Shown here one piece after another: positions 23,514 through 33,013 of a stretch of 49,042 bases of DNA. The stretch spans positions 1 through 49,042 of the IMG/VR virus record IMGVR_UViG_3300044701_001371; one strand, 5' to 3'. A program made the translations under genes and the position numbers. Source of the DNA: a virus. Numbering within the stretch: the first letter of the stretch is position 1; every line of letters starts with the position of its first letter. The notes beneath the pieces are model-generated. The model saw only the letters and a program-made list of their open reading frames with translations, ran no database searches and was not told the origin of the DNA.

Positions 23514-26500
23514 ATGGCCGATTACACAGGGTCTTTTAGTGGTTCATTTGAAGGCACATTTCTTGGTGGTGTAATATCATCATCGGCGCAATTGTCTGTT
23601 GATTGGAATGGTAGTGTTATTACTAACAAACCAACCACAATTTCCCCATTCCAAGCAAATTCTATTATTTCAAATAATAGATTTAGAGAAACTACGTTTC
23701 CACCAATTTCATCATCAATATCATCACGACTTACAGCCGTTGAGGTTAGTGTAGGTGCATTTGTTTCCGGTAGTGTTTCTCCGGGAACTATTAGTTCATC
23801 TGCTCAAATTTCAGAGTTAGGGTACTTAACCTCTGCATCTGCTGCGGCTGCTGGATTTGGTACAGGTGGTGGTGAAACTTACACAGCCGGTCTTGGAATT
23901 ACAATTTCAAGTAATGTAATAACTTTAGACACAAGTTCTACACATTTTATTCAAGGTGTATCTGCATCTGCTGCTGCAAGTGGTTTTGGTGGTGGTGGGG
24001 GTTCAAACGCAGCTCCAATCATCAACGACCAAACAATGTCAGCAGTTCCCGAAAGTTCATCCGCTGGTTATTCAGTTGGATTGATTACCGCTACGGATAC
24101 TGAAGGTAATACTATTACATTTGGTGCATTTACAATTTCTAATGTTTATTTAAGTTCAAATCCATCGGTAAACTTAACTTCATCATTGGGTGGAACTTCT
24201 TTATACGACCCTACTGTAAACCCATTCCAAGTAAATAGTTCGGGACTTATTACTCGTAAAAATAGTGTTTTCTTAAATTCAGATGTAGCTGATAACTATG
24301 TTTATTTAGCTACCGTTACCGACGCATTTGCAACTACTACTGGTTCCGGATTTGTATACATTCCAATTTCAGCTCATAGTGCTACTACTATTGGTGGTAA
24401 TAATTCAACTTATTATGTTACTGAATCTGCTGTTGCTGGAAACAATCTGACTACAAACTCTAATGGTAGAACCGTGAGTGATGTTACATTTACATCAACT
24501 GGCGTATCTCAAATGTGGGAAGTTAATTCAGTTCCAAGTGGATTTATTAGATTTACAAACGGAACCACAATATATACTGGCTCTACATCACTCGCACTTG
24601 AAGTTGATTCAAATATCAGCGGTTCAGCTAAATCCGGAAGTAACACAATTGCAATTCAAATTACTGCGTCTCAAACTGATTTTGAAACAACAAAACAATA
24701 TAGAGACCATACTTTATACATCGTTAACAACGCAGGACCAACGGGTTCTTTCTCCGATACTTCAGCTAACTTAAACACAAATGGCGCTAGACCCGGAAAT
24801 ACCCTATCAACCCTAACTTGGACTGATGTAGAAAGTGATACATTAGACCACGGAACATTTAATTTCCAAGTTGCTAATGGTGCTAGTATAACTGCAAATA
24901 GAAGTGGTAATAACTACTTAATAACCGCAAGTGCTAATTTAACAGCAGCTACATATTCCTTTACTGCAAGTATCAAGGATGTTCACGGATTTGCTACCGG
25001 AACTAAAGCACACTCGTTTGTAATTGCTCAAGCACCTCTTGGTACTTTAACAACAAATGGCACATTCTATGTTATAGAAACTGCTGTGAGTGGTAATTTG
25101 ATTTACACAAGTACAAATGGTAGAAGTGGTACTCAAGGTGATTTAGGAGTGACATATTCACCGCCATACAATTCCGCTGTGGTAGCATCATTCACATCAT
25201 CAGACGCAAGAGTTAACATAAACGCTGTTGGAAATTTAAGTGTTACTGGCATAGGTATTAGTGGTTCTGCCGGTGGTTCGTTTCCAGGAACTATAACACC
25301 AACGGTTACTTGGAGAGACCAATATAATAATGTGGGTAGTAGTTCTATTACAATTAACATTGCAGTTAACAATGCTCCAACTGTAAGTTTGAATAATCCA
25401 GATACGGACAATCAAAACACAAACTTAGCAACCACAGGAACACGACTAACAAGATTAACTTGGACAGACGCTGAAAGTGACGCATTAAGTGTTCAGACAT
25501 TTACACTAACGGGAGCTGGGGCTGCTTCACTATCAAGTTCATATGATGGTTCTAATATATTTGGTATCTATGCAGCTAGTAATTTAGCGGCAGGGACCTA
25601 TGGGTACACCGCAAGTATCAAAGACACACACCAAATCCGAACAGGTTCATATTTAAATACTATTACTATTTCTCAAGCAAGTAGTGGTTCTTTGTTAAAT
25701 CCAAGCACTTACTATGTAGTAGAATCTGCTGTGAGTGGTAACTTTATAACAAGAGATGTAGATGGTAGTGGTTCTGCTGCTAGTGCAAGCGTATCATATC
25801 CAGCTGGGATTGGAAACCCAACGGCTACTAACTTCTCAGCATCAGATGCGTATGGTGTAATTACAATTCATCCAACTACGGCTGTATTGAGTATAAATCA
25901 AAATTTTAGCGGTTCAGTATCATTACCAACCGAAGGTAATTCGTTTACAGCTAGAATATTTTGGAATGATATATATCAAAGTGGTAGTGGTGATATTAAT
26001 ATTAGTGTAACTAATAACTTAAACCCAACCGCAAGTTTTGCAAATGCAAATTTAACTGCGCCCGTTACAACTAATACAACACTTGTAACAGTTACTTTGA
26101 CTGACCCTGAAGTTGCTACCCCATTTTCAATGTCGTTAAGTGGACTATCTGCAATTTCTATGTCAGCAGTTCCTCAAAACGCAGCAAGTTCTTCATATTT
26201 GTTAAAAAATAGTGTAGACATAAACGATGGTGTTACTTTGTCTTACACCGCAAGTGTATTTGACGCTTATAATAACCAAGTTAATTTTAATAGACAATTA
26301 ATTATTGCAGAACCCGTGGCGGGTTCACCCGTTGTTTATATTTATCATCACACCGCTGGGTCATCTATTACTACTGAAGCTCAGATGATTTCCGCTCTTG
26401 GTGATCCTGACGCAGATGGTATTGCTTTAACAAGTGGTTCTATTTTAGCATATTTAGTAACCGGAACCATAGGTGTTTCTTCATACACAACTCCAGCTGG

Positions 26501-26879
26501 ACTTGGTAGTAGAGTTTTAACATTGGTTACAAGTCAAAGTATGGATTCGTTAAGGGCTATAAGCGGTTCTTATGTAAATACTTCTGGTGTTAGTGGTGGT
26601 GGTGCTTTATTGGTAATTTTCCCATCATCATCATTATTAGCAGATAAACCCACAACTATGTATGATGGAGTTCCGCCAGATGGAACGCCGACAAATGGTG
26701 AGTATTATGTTTATGGAAAAGATGCTGCTATACCAGGAACAATTGGGTCTGGAGTATACTATTTTACAACCGATGTAGCTGTAAATGGTACGGACCGATG
26801 GGGTTTTGTATTTGGTGAAGGTAGAAACACTAACAATTCACGATATTTCTTAATGCCTGACTCAGCGTCGGCACCATAA
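23514..26879 (+). CDS. Large repeat adhesin / tail fibre with cadherin- or Ig-like repeats
   Basis: An 1121-aa virion surface protein. The N-terminus YTGSFSGSFEGTFLGG and two SSSAQ units (~21-100) resemble the neighbouring fibres and probably attach it to the tail. From ~165 on it consists of beta-sandwich repeats of about 160-180 residues marked by YYVTESAVAGN, FYVIETAVSGN and YYVVESAVSGN, and by NNAPTVSLNNP, LTWTDVESDTLDHGTF and LTWTDAESDALSVQTF, reminiscent of bacterial cadherin/Ig-like repeats. The last ~170 residues form a distinct domain (SPVVYIYHHTAGSSITTEAQ ... YFLMPDSASAP) that could be the receptor-binding tip. Ser/Thr-rich, no signal peptide. The domain type is inferred from pattern only. 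Confidence 0.75.
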   Translation: MADYTGSFSGSFEGTFLGGVISSSAQLSVDWNGSVITNKPTTISPFQANSIISNNRFRETTFPPISSSISSRLTAVEVSVGAFVSGSVSPGTISSSAQISELGYLTSASAAAAGFGTGGGETYTAGLGITISSNVITLDTSSTHFIQGVSASAAASGFGGGGGSNAAPIINDQTMSAVPESSSAGYSVGLITATDTEGNTITFGAFTISNVYLSSNPSVNLTSSLGGTSLYDPTVNPFQVNSSGLITRKNSVFLNSDVADNYVYLATVTDAFATTTGSGFVYIPISAHSATTIGGNNSTYYVTESAVAGNNLTTNSNGRTVSDVTFTSTGVSQMWEVNSVPSGFIRFTNGTTIYTGSTSLALEVDSNISGSAKSGSNTIAIQITASQTDFETTKQYRDHTLYIVNNAGPTGSFSDTSANLNTNGARPGNTLSTLTWTDVESDTLDHGTFNFQVANGASITANRSGNNYLITASANLTAATYSFTASIKDVHGFATGTKAHSFVIAQAPLGTLTTNGTFYVIETAVSGNLIYTSTNGRSGTQGDLGVTYSPPYNSAVVASFTSSDARVNINAVGNLSVTGIGISGSAGGSFPGTITPTVTWRDQYNNVGSSSITINIAVNNAPTVSLNNPDTDNQNTNLATTGTRLTRLTWTDAESDALSVQTFTLTGAGAASLSSSYDGSNIFGIYAASNLAAGTYGYTASIKDTHQIRTGSYLNTITISQASSGSLLNPSTYYVVESAVSGNFITRDVDGSGSAASASVSYPAGIGNPTATNFSASDAYGVITIHPTTAVLSINQNFSGSVSLPTEGNSFTARIFWNDIYQSGSGDINISVTNNLNPTASFANANLTAPVTTNTTLVTVTLTDPEVATPFSMSLSGLSAISMSAVPQNAASSSYLLKNSVDINDGVTLSYTASVFDAYNNQVNFNRQLIIAEPVAGSPVVYIYHHTAGSSITTEAQMISALGDPDADGIALTSGSILAYLVTGTIGVSSYTTPAGLGSRVLTLVTSQSMDSLRAISGSYVNTSGVSGGGALLVIFPSSSLLADKPTTMYDGVPPDGTPTNGEYYVYGKDAAIPGTIGSGVYYFTTDVAVNGTDRWGFVFGEGRNTNNSRYFLMPDSASAP

Positions 26880-26894
26880 TTTTTGGAGTAAAAA

Positions 26895-29387
26895 ATGCCA
26901 ACAACTGCAGGTGATATATATGTAAGAAGTGGTACCCAGGGCGCATTTACCGAGGTAAAATACGTTCAGGGCGGATGGCTTACTGTTGATTCTTCATCTA
27001 CTATGGTGAATATAGATGTATCAAGACTACAACAAGGCCAATTGGTATTTGTTGAATCTCAAAATAAATTTTATAAAGCTACTGTTATATTAGCGGATTA
27101 TATAACTATTTTTGACGACTCCGCTTCTTTTTCAGAGTATAGATTTTTAACATCAAGTATTTCTAATTTTGACAGCGAAGTATCACGTTCAGCTGCTATT
27201 GCGGGGTTTGGAAGTGGTGGTGGAAGTGTACCTGCTGGGACTGTATCATCATCTGCTCAAACGATTGCAAATTTAAATGGAACCAACATTTTATCGGGTT
27301 CTATTCTTACATCAAGTGTAACTAATTTTGATACTGAAGTTTCTCGTTCAGCCGCAGCAAATGGATTTGGAGCATCAACTCTTCCAAGTGGTGTTGTATC
27401 ATCATCTGCTCAAGTAAGTTATGTGTTGATTTCAAACGTGCCATCGGGTATTGTTTCAAGTTCAACCCAAACTATTGCAAACTTAAATGGTAGTGGTATT
27501 CTTTCAGGTTCTTCAAGTGTGCCTGCTGGAACGATTAGTGGTTCTCAACAAATTACTGATTTAGGTTTTATCAACCAAAGTCAAACATCTTCAATGTCGG
27601 TTGCAACTGCTTCATATGTAAGTCCTACATTTATTTCAGCATCTGCTGCCGCAAGTGGCTTTGGGTCTTCAACCCTTCCAAGTGGTGTGGTTTCTTCATC
27701 CGCTCAGGTTGTTGCAGCTCTACCTGTTGGAACAATAAGTTCATCGGCTCAGATTTTACCAATCTTAACCTCAAGTGTAACCAATTTTGATACTGAAGTA
27801 TCACGCTCAGCAGCAACGGCTGGATTTGGAAGTTCTACTCTTCCAAGTGGTGTTGTATCATCATCCGCTCAAGTTATTAGTAACTTAAATGGCAGTGGTA
27901 TTCTTTCAGGTTCCATTCCAACTTCAAGCGTAACCAATTTTGATACCGAAGTTTCTCGTTCTGCTGCTGCAAGTGGCTTTGGAAGTGGTGGTGGAGCTTC
28001 TGTTCCGGCCGGTACTATTTCATCATCTGCTCAAGTAATTGCATCTTTGCCGGCTGGAACTGTATCATCATCAGCTCAAATCCTACCAATACTTACTTCA
28101 AGTGTAACTAATTTTGATACTGAAGTTTCAAGGTCTGCTGCAGCTGCAGGATTTGGAAGTGGTGGTGGTTCAACTGATATTTCAGCACTAAACACATTTA
28201 CATCTTCTATTCAAAGTGAAGTAAACGCTTTAAAAGCTGCTACAAGTTCTTATGTAACATCTGCTCAAACAAGTTCGTTTGTTACAAATTCTCAAACATC
28301 ATCGTTTGCTATCAAAGCAGAAATTAGTGGTGCTTTTACACAAGACTCAAGTTCTATTTCAACTCGTTTAACATCACTTGAAGGAACGAGCGGTGGTGAT
28401 GTAACTGCTTTAAATTTGTTTACTTCATCAATTCAAACGCAGGTTAATAACTTAACCGCTGAAACGAGTTCATATCTAACATCAGCTGATACATCATCAT
28501 TCATCACAATTAGTCAGACATCTTCAATGTCGGTGGCTACTGCTTCGTATGTAAGTCCTACATTTATTTCAGCATCAGCTGCTGCAAGTGGATTTGGCTC
28601 CACAACTCTTCCAAGTGGTGTGGTTTCTTCATCTACTCAAATAGTAGCAGCCCTACCTGCTGGAACTGTATCATCATCCGCACAAACGGTTGCAAATTTG
28701 GTTGGTCAAAATGTTGTAGTAAATTCTATTACTGCTCAACAATATGTGGTATCATCATCGGTATCATTCATTACCACTTCATTCTCAAGTGGTTCAACCG
28801 CATTTGGTGATAGTTTATCTGATACACACACATTTACAGGTTCAGTATCAATCACAGGGTCATTAAATATTGGTGGTCCATTTACTGTAAACAATGAAAA
28901 CTTAAATGTATCAAGTGGTTCTATTATCTTAACAAATAGTAGTAGTATTGTTGTACTTGATAGTGGTATTATTAGTGGTACTTTTGTTGGTAATTTAAAT
29001 TACAACTACATCACTAACTTACCTAATTTGATTTCATCATCAGCTCAAATTGCTGCTCTTGGGGCAGGTTTATTATCAAGTTCGGCTCAAATTGCGAGTG
29101 ATATTAGTGGAGCATTTACTTCACTATCATCTTCGTTTGCAAGTAGAATTACCGCTCTTGAAGGGGCTGGTGGTGGTAGTGGAATTTTCACACTAACTGG
29201 TTCATTCTACTCAACAACAAACAATGTTAAAATTACAGGTTCACTATCAGTTGGTAGTGGTTCATTTAAATCATTTGAAGTTGACTCAAATGGATTTGTG
29301 GTGTTAGGTGATATGACTAAAGACTTGAATATCGCTCCGATTGGAACAATTGCTTACTCCGGAAGTAACTTTTACCTAATATCTTAA
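26895..29387 (+). CDS. Tail fibre protein with SSSAQ repeats
   Basis: An 830-aa fibre. A short N-terminal domain (MPTTAGDIYVRSGTQGAFTE) is followed by at least ten SSSAQ units and two SSSTQ variants. These are embedded in longer repeats: V(P/L)(A/S)G(T/V)VSSSAQ followed by a short strand, and ILPILTSSVTNFDTEVSRSAA...GFG. The C-terminal ~200 residues contain a GSVSITGSLNIGGPF-type beta-helix stretch, then FKSFEVDSNGFVVLGDMTKD and a small closing domain. Periodic short beta repeats with polar turns suggest a trimeric beta fibre. GGAG precedes the ATG by eight bases, and the gene follows the adhesin stop by 15 bases, so the two are probably cotranscribed. Confidence 0.8.
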   Translation: MPTTAGDIYVRSGTQGAFTEVKYVQGGWLTVDSSSTMVNIDVSRLQQGQLVFVESQNKFYKATVILADYITIFDDSASFSEYRFLTSSISNFDSEVSRSAAIAGFGSGGGSVPAGTVSSSAQTIANLNGTNILSGSILTSSVTNFDTEVSRSAAANGFGASTLPSGVVSSSAQVSYVLISNVPSGIVSSSTQTIANLNGSGILSGSSSVPAGTISGSQQITDLGFINQSQTSSMSVATASYVSPTFISASAAASGFGSSTLPSGVVSSSAQVVAALPVGTISSSAQILPILTSSVTNFDTEVSRSAATAGFGSSTLPSGVVSSSAQVISNLNGSGILSGSIPTSSVTNFDTEVSRSAAASGFGSGGGASVPAGTISSSAQVIASLPAGTVSSSAQILPILTSSVTNFDTEVSRSAAAAGFGSGGGSTDISALNTFTSSIQSEVNALKAATSSYVTSAQTSSFVTNSQTSSFAIKAEISGAFTQDSSSISTRLTSLEGTSGGDVTALNLFTSSIQTQVNNLTAETSSYLTSADTSSFITISQTSSMSVATASYVSPTFISASAAASGFGSTTLPSGVVSSSTQIVAALPAGTVSSSAQTVANLVGQNVVVNSITAQQYVVSSSVSFITTSFSSGSTAFGDSLSDTHTFTGSVSITGSLNIGGPFTVNNENLNVSSGSIILTNSSSIVVLDSGIISGTFVGNLNYNYITNLPNLISSSAQIAALGAGLLSSSAQIASDISGAFTSLSSSFASRITALEGAGGGSGIFTLTGSFYSTTNNVKITGSLSVGSGSFKSFEVDSNGFVVLGDMTKDLNIAPIGTIAYSGSNFYLIS

Positions 29388-29395
29388 TATTTATT
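29388..29395 (+). promoter_or_regulatory. TATTTATT box, putative late promoter
   Basis: Immediately after the fibre stop and 52 bases before the ATG at 29448. Confidence 0.5.
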
Positions 29396-29396
29396 C

Positions 29397-29414
29397 TTGA
29401 TATCAAAAAAGTTT
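29397..29414 (+). repeat. 18-base intergenic repeat, copy 1
   Basis: TTGATATCAAAAAAGTTT, repeated exactly at 30476-30493. Each copy lies between a fibre stop and the next start. It contains a TTGATATCAA palindrome. Confidence 0.8.
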
Positions 29415-29447
29415 CGTTAATGCATTAACAAAAATGGAGAACTAAAA

Positions 29448-30473
29448 ATGCCAAATATTCAAAAAATTGTAGTTAGTGGAAGTAGTATTTCACAACTATT
29501 CAACGATGCAGGATACCTTGCATCTGCTGGTAATGGAATCGTATCATCATCAGCTCAAGTATTAGCTAATTTAAATGCGTCGGGTATTGTATCATCATCT
29601 GCCCAAATTGACGATTTATTTAATATTGACGGTCTGATTTCATCATCAGCTCAAATCGCTGCTCTTGGTGCTGGAATTGTATCATCATCCACTCAATTAG
29701 AGGGTGCATTTGATACTCGTTATTTAAACACAACGGGTGATAGTGTTGTATCATCATCCGCTCAAATCAATGTAACAAACGCTATTGTAGACGCTGCTGC
29801 TGGTATTGTTTACACTAAATTAAACTTTGATGGTTCGGGATTCCTATCATCATCTGGTCAGCTTGGCGTAAACGATACTCAAATTTCATTATCAGGTTCT
29901 AATGGTGTAAGTATTAATGGTGGAACTGATGGTTCATTTACACTTAACCAATCTACTACGGCATCATTTAATATCGCTATTCCAAGTGGTGTAGTATCTG
30001 CTTCAGCATTCTCATCACCATCACAAGGTACGGTTCGTGCTACAATCAATGGTGTTCAAACCGATGTGGATACCGGTCTTCAAACAGGCGACTCACCACA
30101 ATTCACAAACTTAACCTTAACTGGTGATTTATTTGTAGGTGGTGATACAGTCACAATAAACACGGCAAACTTAAACATTGAAGATAAGTTTATCTTATTA
30201 AACTCCGGTTCAGGTGGTTCTTCTGCTGAAGGTGGTATTATTGTTGAGTCATCTGGTTCAGTTGGAACGGGTAACGCATTCTACTATGACGCATCAGATG
30301 CTCGTTGGGCGTTAAAAGCTGGATTAAGTGCTACAAACACCGGCGCTGTAACCGCTGAAGCGTTTATGAGTGTTGCTGTTGTTGATACTTTTGCTAACGC
30401 AACTGGTAGTGCTTACTACAAAACAGGTAACATTATTATTGATGGTCAAGACATTTACATTGTAACTGTATAA
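29448..30473 (+). CDS. Short tail fibre paralogue with SSSAQ repeats
   Basis: A 341-aa member of the same fibre family. The N-terminal MPNIQKIVVSGSSISQLFND closely matches the MPNWKKVVVSGSNVSQLLND of the fibre at 30807, suggesting the same attachment site. Four SSSAQ units and one SSSTQ follow, with FDTRYLNTTGDSVVSSSAQ. The second half is a different domain: STVRATINGVQTDVDTGLQ-type sequence, LTLTGDLFVGGDTVTINTANL, then a small C-terminal domain (AVVDTFANATGSAYYKTGN...DIYIVTV). GGAG precedes the ATG. It could be a proximal fibre segment or an alternative tip. Confidence 0.78.
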   Translation: MPNIQKIVVSGSSISQLFNDAGYLASAGNGIVSSSAQVLANLNASGIVSSSAQIDDLFNIDGLISSSAQIAALGAGIVSSSTQLEGAFDTRYLNTTGDSVVSSSAQINVTNAIVDAAAGIVYTKLNFDGSGFLSSSGQLGVNDTQISLSGSNGVSINGGTDGSFTLNQSTTASFNIAIPSGVVSASAFSSPSQGTVRATINGVQTDVDTGLQTGDSPQFTNLTLTGDLFVGGDTVTINTANLNIEDKFILLNSGSGGSSAEGGIIVESSGSVGTGNAFYYDASDARWALKAGLSATNTGAVTAEAFMSVAVVDTFANATGSAYYKTGNIIIDGQDIYIVTV

Positions 30474-30475
30474 TA

Positions 30476-30493
30476 TTGATATCAAAAAAGTTT
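30476..30493 (+). repeat. 18-base intergenic repeat, copy 2
   Basis: Second exact copy of TTGATATCAAAAAAGTTT, directly upstream of the 55-codon gene. The two copies flank the 341-aa fibre gene, about 1.08 kb apart. Confidence 0.8.
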
Positions 30494-30499
30494 TGATTT

Positions 30500-30667
30500 A
30501 TGGCAAAAAACGATTCTCCAAAAGAAGTGGAACTCAAGCTCTCAACACGAGAGCTTGAGGCCCTTCTAATCGGATTGGGTGAGGTTCCCTTTAAAGGTAA
30601 AGACATTGAGTTTGTCTACCGACTCGCAGTCAAACTTCAAGAAGGAATCCTAAAGTCAAAATCCTAA
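30500..30667 (+). CDS. 55-aa hypothetical protein
   Basis: Starts MAKNDSPKEVELKLSTRELE and continues with ALLIGLGEVPFKGKDIEFVY before ending KLQEGILKSKS. A small soluble protein with an apparent helix-loop-helix shape. It is the last gene before a terminator, and its codon use resembles that of neighbouring genes. The LSTRELEALLIGLGEVPFKG stretch looks like small regulatory or DNA-binding-like phage proteins, but I do not recognise a family. No strong ribosome binding site is seen. Confidence 0.6.
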   Translation: MAKNDSPKEVELKLSTRELEALLIGLGEVPFKGKDIEFVYRLAVKLQEGILKSKS

Positions 30668-30671
30668 AAAG

Positions 30672-30697
30672 AAACCCTCCCAAGTGGAGGGTTTTTT
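30672..30697 (+). terminator. Rho-independent terminator
   Basis: AAACCCTCC (30672-30680), loop CAAGT, GGAGGGTTT (30686-30694), then T-rich tract. Separates the 55-aa gene from the next fibre operon. Confidence 0.93.
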
Positions 30698-30711
30698 ATT
30701 TGATATCTATC

Positions 30712-30719
30712 TATTTATT
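30712..30719 (+). promoter_or_regulatory. TATTTATT box, putative late promoter
   Basis: 15 bases after the terminator and 87 bases before the ATG at 30807; the intervening leader is structured. Confidence 0.5.
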
Positions 30720-30742
30720 TAAGATTATAATCATAAAAATCT

Positions 30743-30789
30743 TGGTTGTTGGCCCGAAAGGGAAGTGGGCACGAAAGTGTTACCAACCA
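30743..30789 (+). promoter_or_regulatory. Structured 5' leader: predicted three-way junction with two GAAA tetraloops
   Basis: Outer stem TGGTTG (30743-30748) with CAACCA (30784-30789) encloses two hairpins: CCC-GAAA-GGG (30753-30762) and GCAC-GAAA-GTGT (30769-30780). Both loops are GNRA tetraloops. A ribosome binding site (AAAGGATGGGG) follows at 30795-30804. May control stability or translation of the fibre mRNA; could also be chance, as the stems are short. Confidence 0.45.
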
Positions 30790-30806
30790 CAATAAAGGAT
30801 GGGGAT

Positions 30807-32969
30807 ATGCCAAACTGGAAAAAAGTCGTAGTTAGTGGGAGTAATGTCTCACAACTTTTAAATGATGGTGTTTATTTAAGAACCACGGGTGATGGGGTTA
30901 TTTCATCATCAGCTCAAATTGCGGGTGAAATTAGTGGTGCGTTTACTGCAACATCCGCTTCTTTAAGTGGTAGAATTGATAATTTAAGTTCATCATCTAC
31001 TGTGTTTGCAAGTACGGGTTCAAACACTTTCAACGGAGACCAAACTTTTAGTGGTTCTTTATTACCCGACACGACTGAAGTATTTAGTTTAGGTTCGCCT
31101 GACAAAGTATGGGAAAGTCTTTATGTAGATGGGCAATCCATTTATATGAGAGATACTGCAACAAACACATTTGTTACAATGTCGGCTAATTCAGGTGTCC
31201 TTACCTTTAACAACACAAGATTAAATGTTCCACTTGGAATTACATCATCCAATTTAATACTAACTTCGGTAGTTAATGCTGGAACAAATACAGGTAAATT
31301 TCTTGTATTAGACTCTAATGGTAATGTAGATTTTAGAACTGAAGTAGAGGTTCGCTCTGATATTGGTGCTCAAAGTTTATCTGCTGGTACATTATCTTCA
31401 TCCGCACAAATCCAAGCATATGACATTTTCTTGGAAAAATTGGGTGATAATGTTATTTCATCATCAGCTCAATTAACAACCGAATTTGACACAAGATATC
31501 TAAATACAAGTGGTGATGGTGTAATATCATCATCCGCTCAAGTTGACCACGATTCAACAACTAACTTTGTAGCAAACGAACACATAGACCACACCACAGT
31601 ATCTATTTCAGCTGGTAGTGGTTTAAGTGGTGGTGGAACTATTGCTAGTACACGAACTTTAGCATTAGACACTTCATCTGCTCACTTTACGGATGGTGTA
31701 AAAACAAAATTAAATACTGAAGGTGTTATTTCATCATCTGCTCAATTAACAGGTACTTTTGATACCCGTTACCTAAACACCACCGGTGATAATGTATTAT
31801 CTTCATCAGCTCAAATTGCAGGTGAAATTAGTGGTGCTTTCACCGCTGCATCAGGTGGTTTCTCAACAAGAATTACTTCATTAGAAGCTGCAGGTGGAAC
31901 TACATTCTCATCTTCGGTTTCTACAAGATTAACAAATGTTGAAGGTTACACTCTTGATAATGTAACTGATAATGGTTCATCAACTACCAATGGGATTACA
32001 ATTGGTGGTTTGACGGTGAATGGTAATGCTACAATTACAGGTACACTTACCGCACAACAATTTAATACTGAATTTGTATCTTCATCAATTATTTTTGAGT
32101 CCGGCTCAACAAAATTTGGTGACTCCGTAGATGATATTCATTCATTCACAGGTTCAGTAAAGTTAAATACCCAAACTGCTGCTACAACGGATACTGATAA
32201 GTTCTTGGTGTTTGATACCGGTGGTGAAATTAAATATAGAACTGGTGCAGAAGTTTTAAGTGATATAAATCCTGGTGGTTTAATCTCATCATCTGCTCAA
32301 CTTACAACCGAGTTTGATACTCGTTACCTAAATACAACAGGCGATGGAGTTATTTCATCATCAGCCCAATTAACATCCACTTTTGATACCCGTTACTTAA
32401 ACACCACCGGTGATAATGTATTATCTTCATCAGCTCAAATTGCAAGTGAAATTAGTGGTGCTTTTACTGGCGCTGGGTTTGTTGATGTTGGTAGTGCTGC
32501 GAGTGCGTCAAGGTTAGCTGTATGGCAAGACGGAAACACTATCAGAGGGTATGAGAATATTACAATACACAATAATTCGGTAATTGAGGCTGGTTTATAT
32601 TTAAGTGGCGGTTCATCCGGAATTGGTCGTAAAGTATTGCATGGTTCTGGTGGTGGTACTGGTGCTGGACAATTTTCAATATTAAATTGTGGAAACCCGG
32701 CGGATTCAATCGGAGCGCATGTTTCATACACAGTGCATGTCTACGGAAATAGAAATGCCGGCTTTAAAGCCGGAACTATTTTAGCAGTGTGGGATACTTC
32801 GGGTGGTAATATTCAATATTACGAAACCTCTACAAGCACATATGGTACATTACCAACCCACCAAGTTTATCCTTTTTTGACTGGAGGGTCTGTATATATT
32901 GTTTTAGCAAATAATAGTGGAACCTCATTGTATGTAACCGCTAACGCTGATATAATGACAACAATATAA
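30807..32969 (+). CDS. Tail fibre protein with SSSAQ repeats
   Basis: A 720-aa fibre with N-terminus MPNWKKVVVSGSNVSQLLND, shared with the fibre at 29448. Nine SSSAQ units, often as FDTRYLNTTGDGVISSSAQ. An internal segment, NFVANEHIDHTTVSISAGSG then LSGGG, is a phrase common in fibres of marine phages. [19 protein letters not shown] at ~175 is shared with the gene at 33014, indicating module exchange. The C-terminal ~150 residues (ASRLAVWQDGNTIRGYENIT onward) are non-repetitive and probably form the receptor-binding domain. I choose the ATG at 30807 over the in-frame GTG at 30765 because it aligns with the paralogue and follows a good ribosome binding site; the GTG lies inside the structured leader. 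Confidence 0.8.
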   Translation: MPNWKKVVVSGSNVSQLLNDGVYLRTTGDGVISSSAQIAGEISGAFTATSASLSGRIDNLSSSSTVFASTGSNTFNGDQTFSGSLLPDTTEVFSLGSPDKVWESLYVDGQSIYMRDTATNTFVTMSANSGVLTFNNTRLNVPLGITSSNLILTSVVNAGTNTGKFLVLDSNGNVDFRTEVEVRSDIGAQSLSAGTLSSSAQIQAYDIFLEKLGDNVISSSAQLTTEFDTRYLNTSGDGVISSSAQVDHDSTTNFVANEHIDHTTVSISAGSGLSGGGTIASTRTLALDTSSAHFTDGVKTKLNTEGVISSSAQLTGTFDTRYLNTTGDNVLSSSAQIAGEISGAFTAASGGFSTRITSLEAAGGTTFSSSVSTRLTNVEGYTLDNVTDNGSSTTNGITIGGLTVNGNATITGTLTAQQFNTEFVSSSIIFESGSTKFGDSVDDIHSFTGSVKLNTQTAATTDTDKFLVFDTGGEIKYRTGAEVLSDINPGGLISSSAQLTTEFDTRYLNTTGDGVISSSAQLTSTFDTRYLNTTGDNVLSSSAQIASEISGAFTGAGFVDVGSAASASRLAVWQDGNTIRGYENITIHNNSVIEAGLYLSGGSSGIGRKVLHGSGGGTGAGQFSILNCGNPADSIGAHVSYTVHVYGNRNAGFKAGTILAVWDTSGGNIQYYETSTSTYGTLPTHQVYPFLTGGSVYIVLANNSGTSLYVTANADIMTTI

Positions 32970-33013
32970 TAATTAAACAATCTGTTTGGAAAGTGAAAAA
33001 CGGAAGGAACTAA

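Noticed and set aside
30765-30806. GTG start 14 codons upstream for the 720-aa fibre
   Set aside because: The paralogue at 29448 aligns from MPN; the upstream codons lie in the structured leader.
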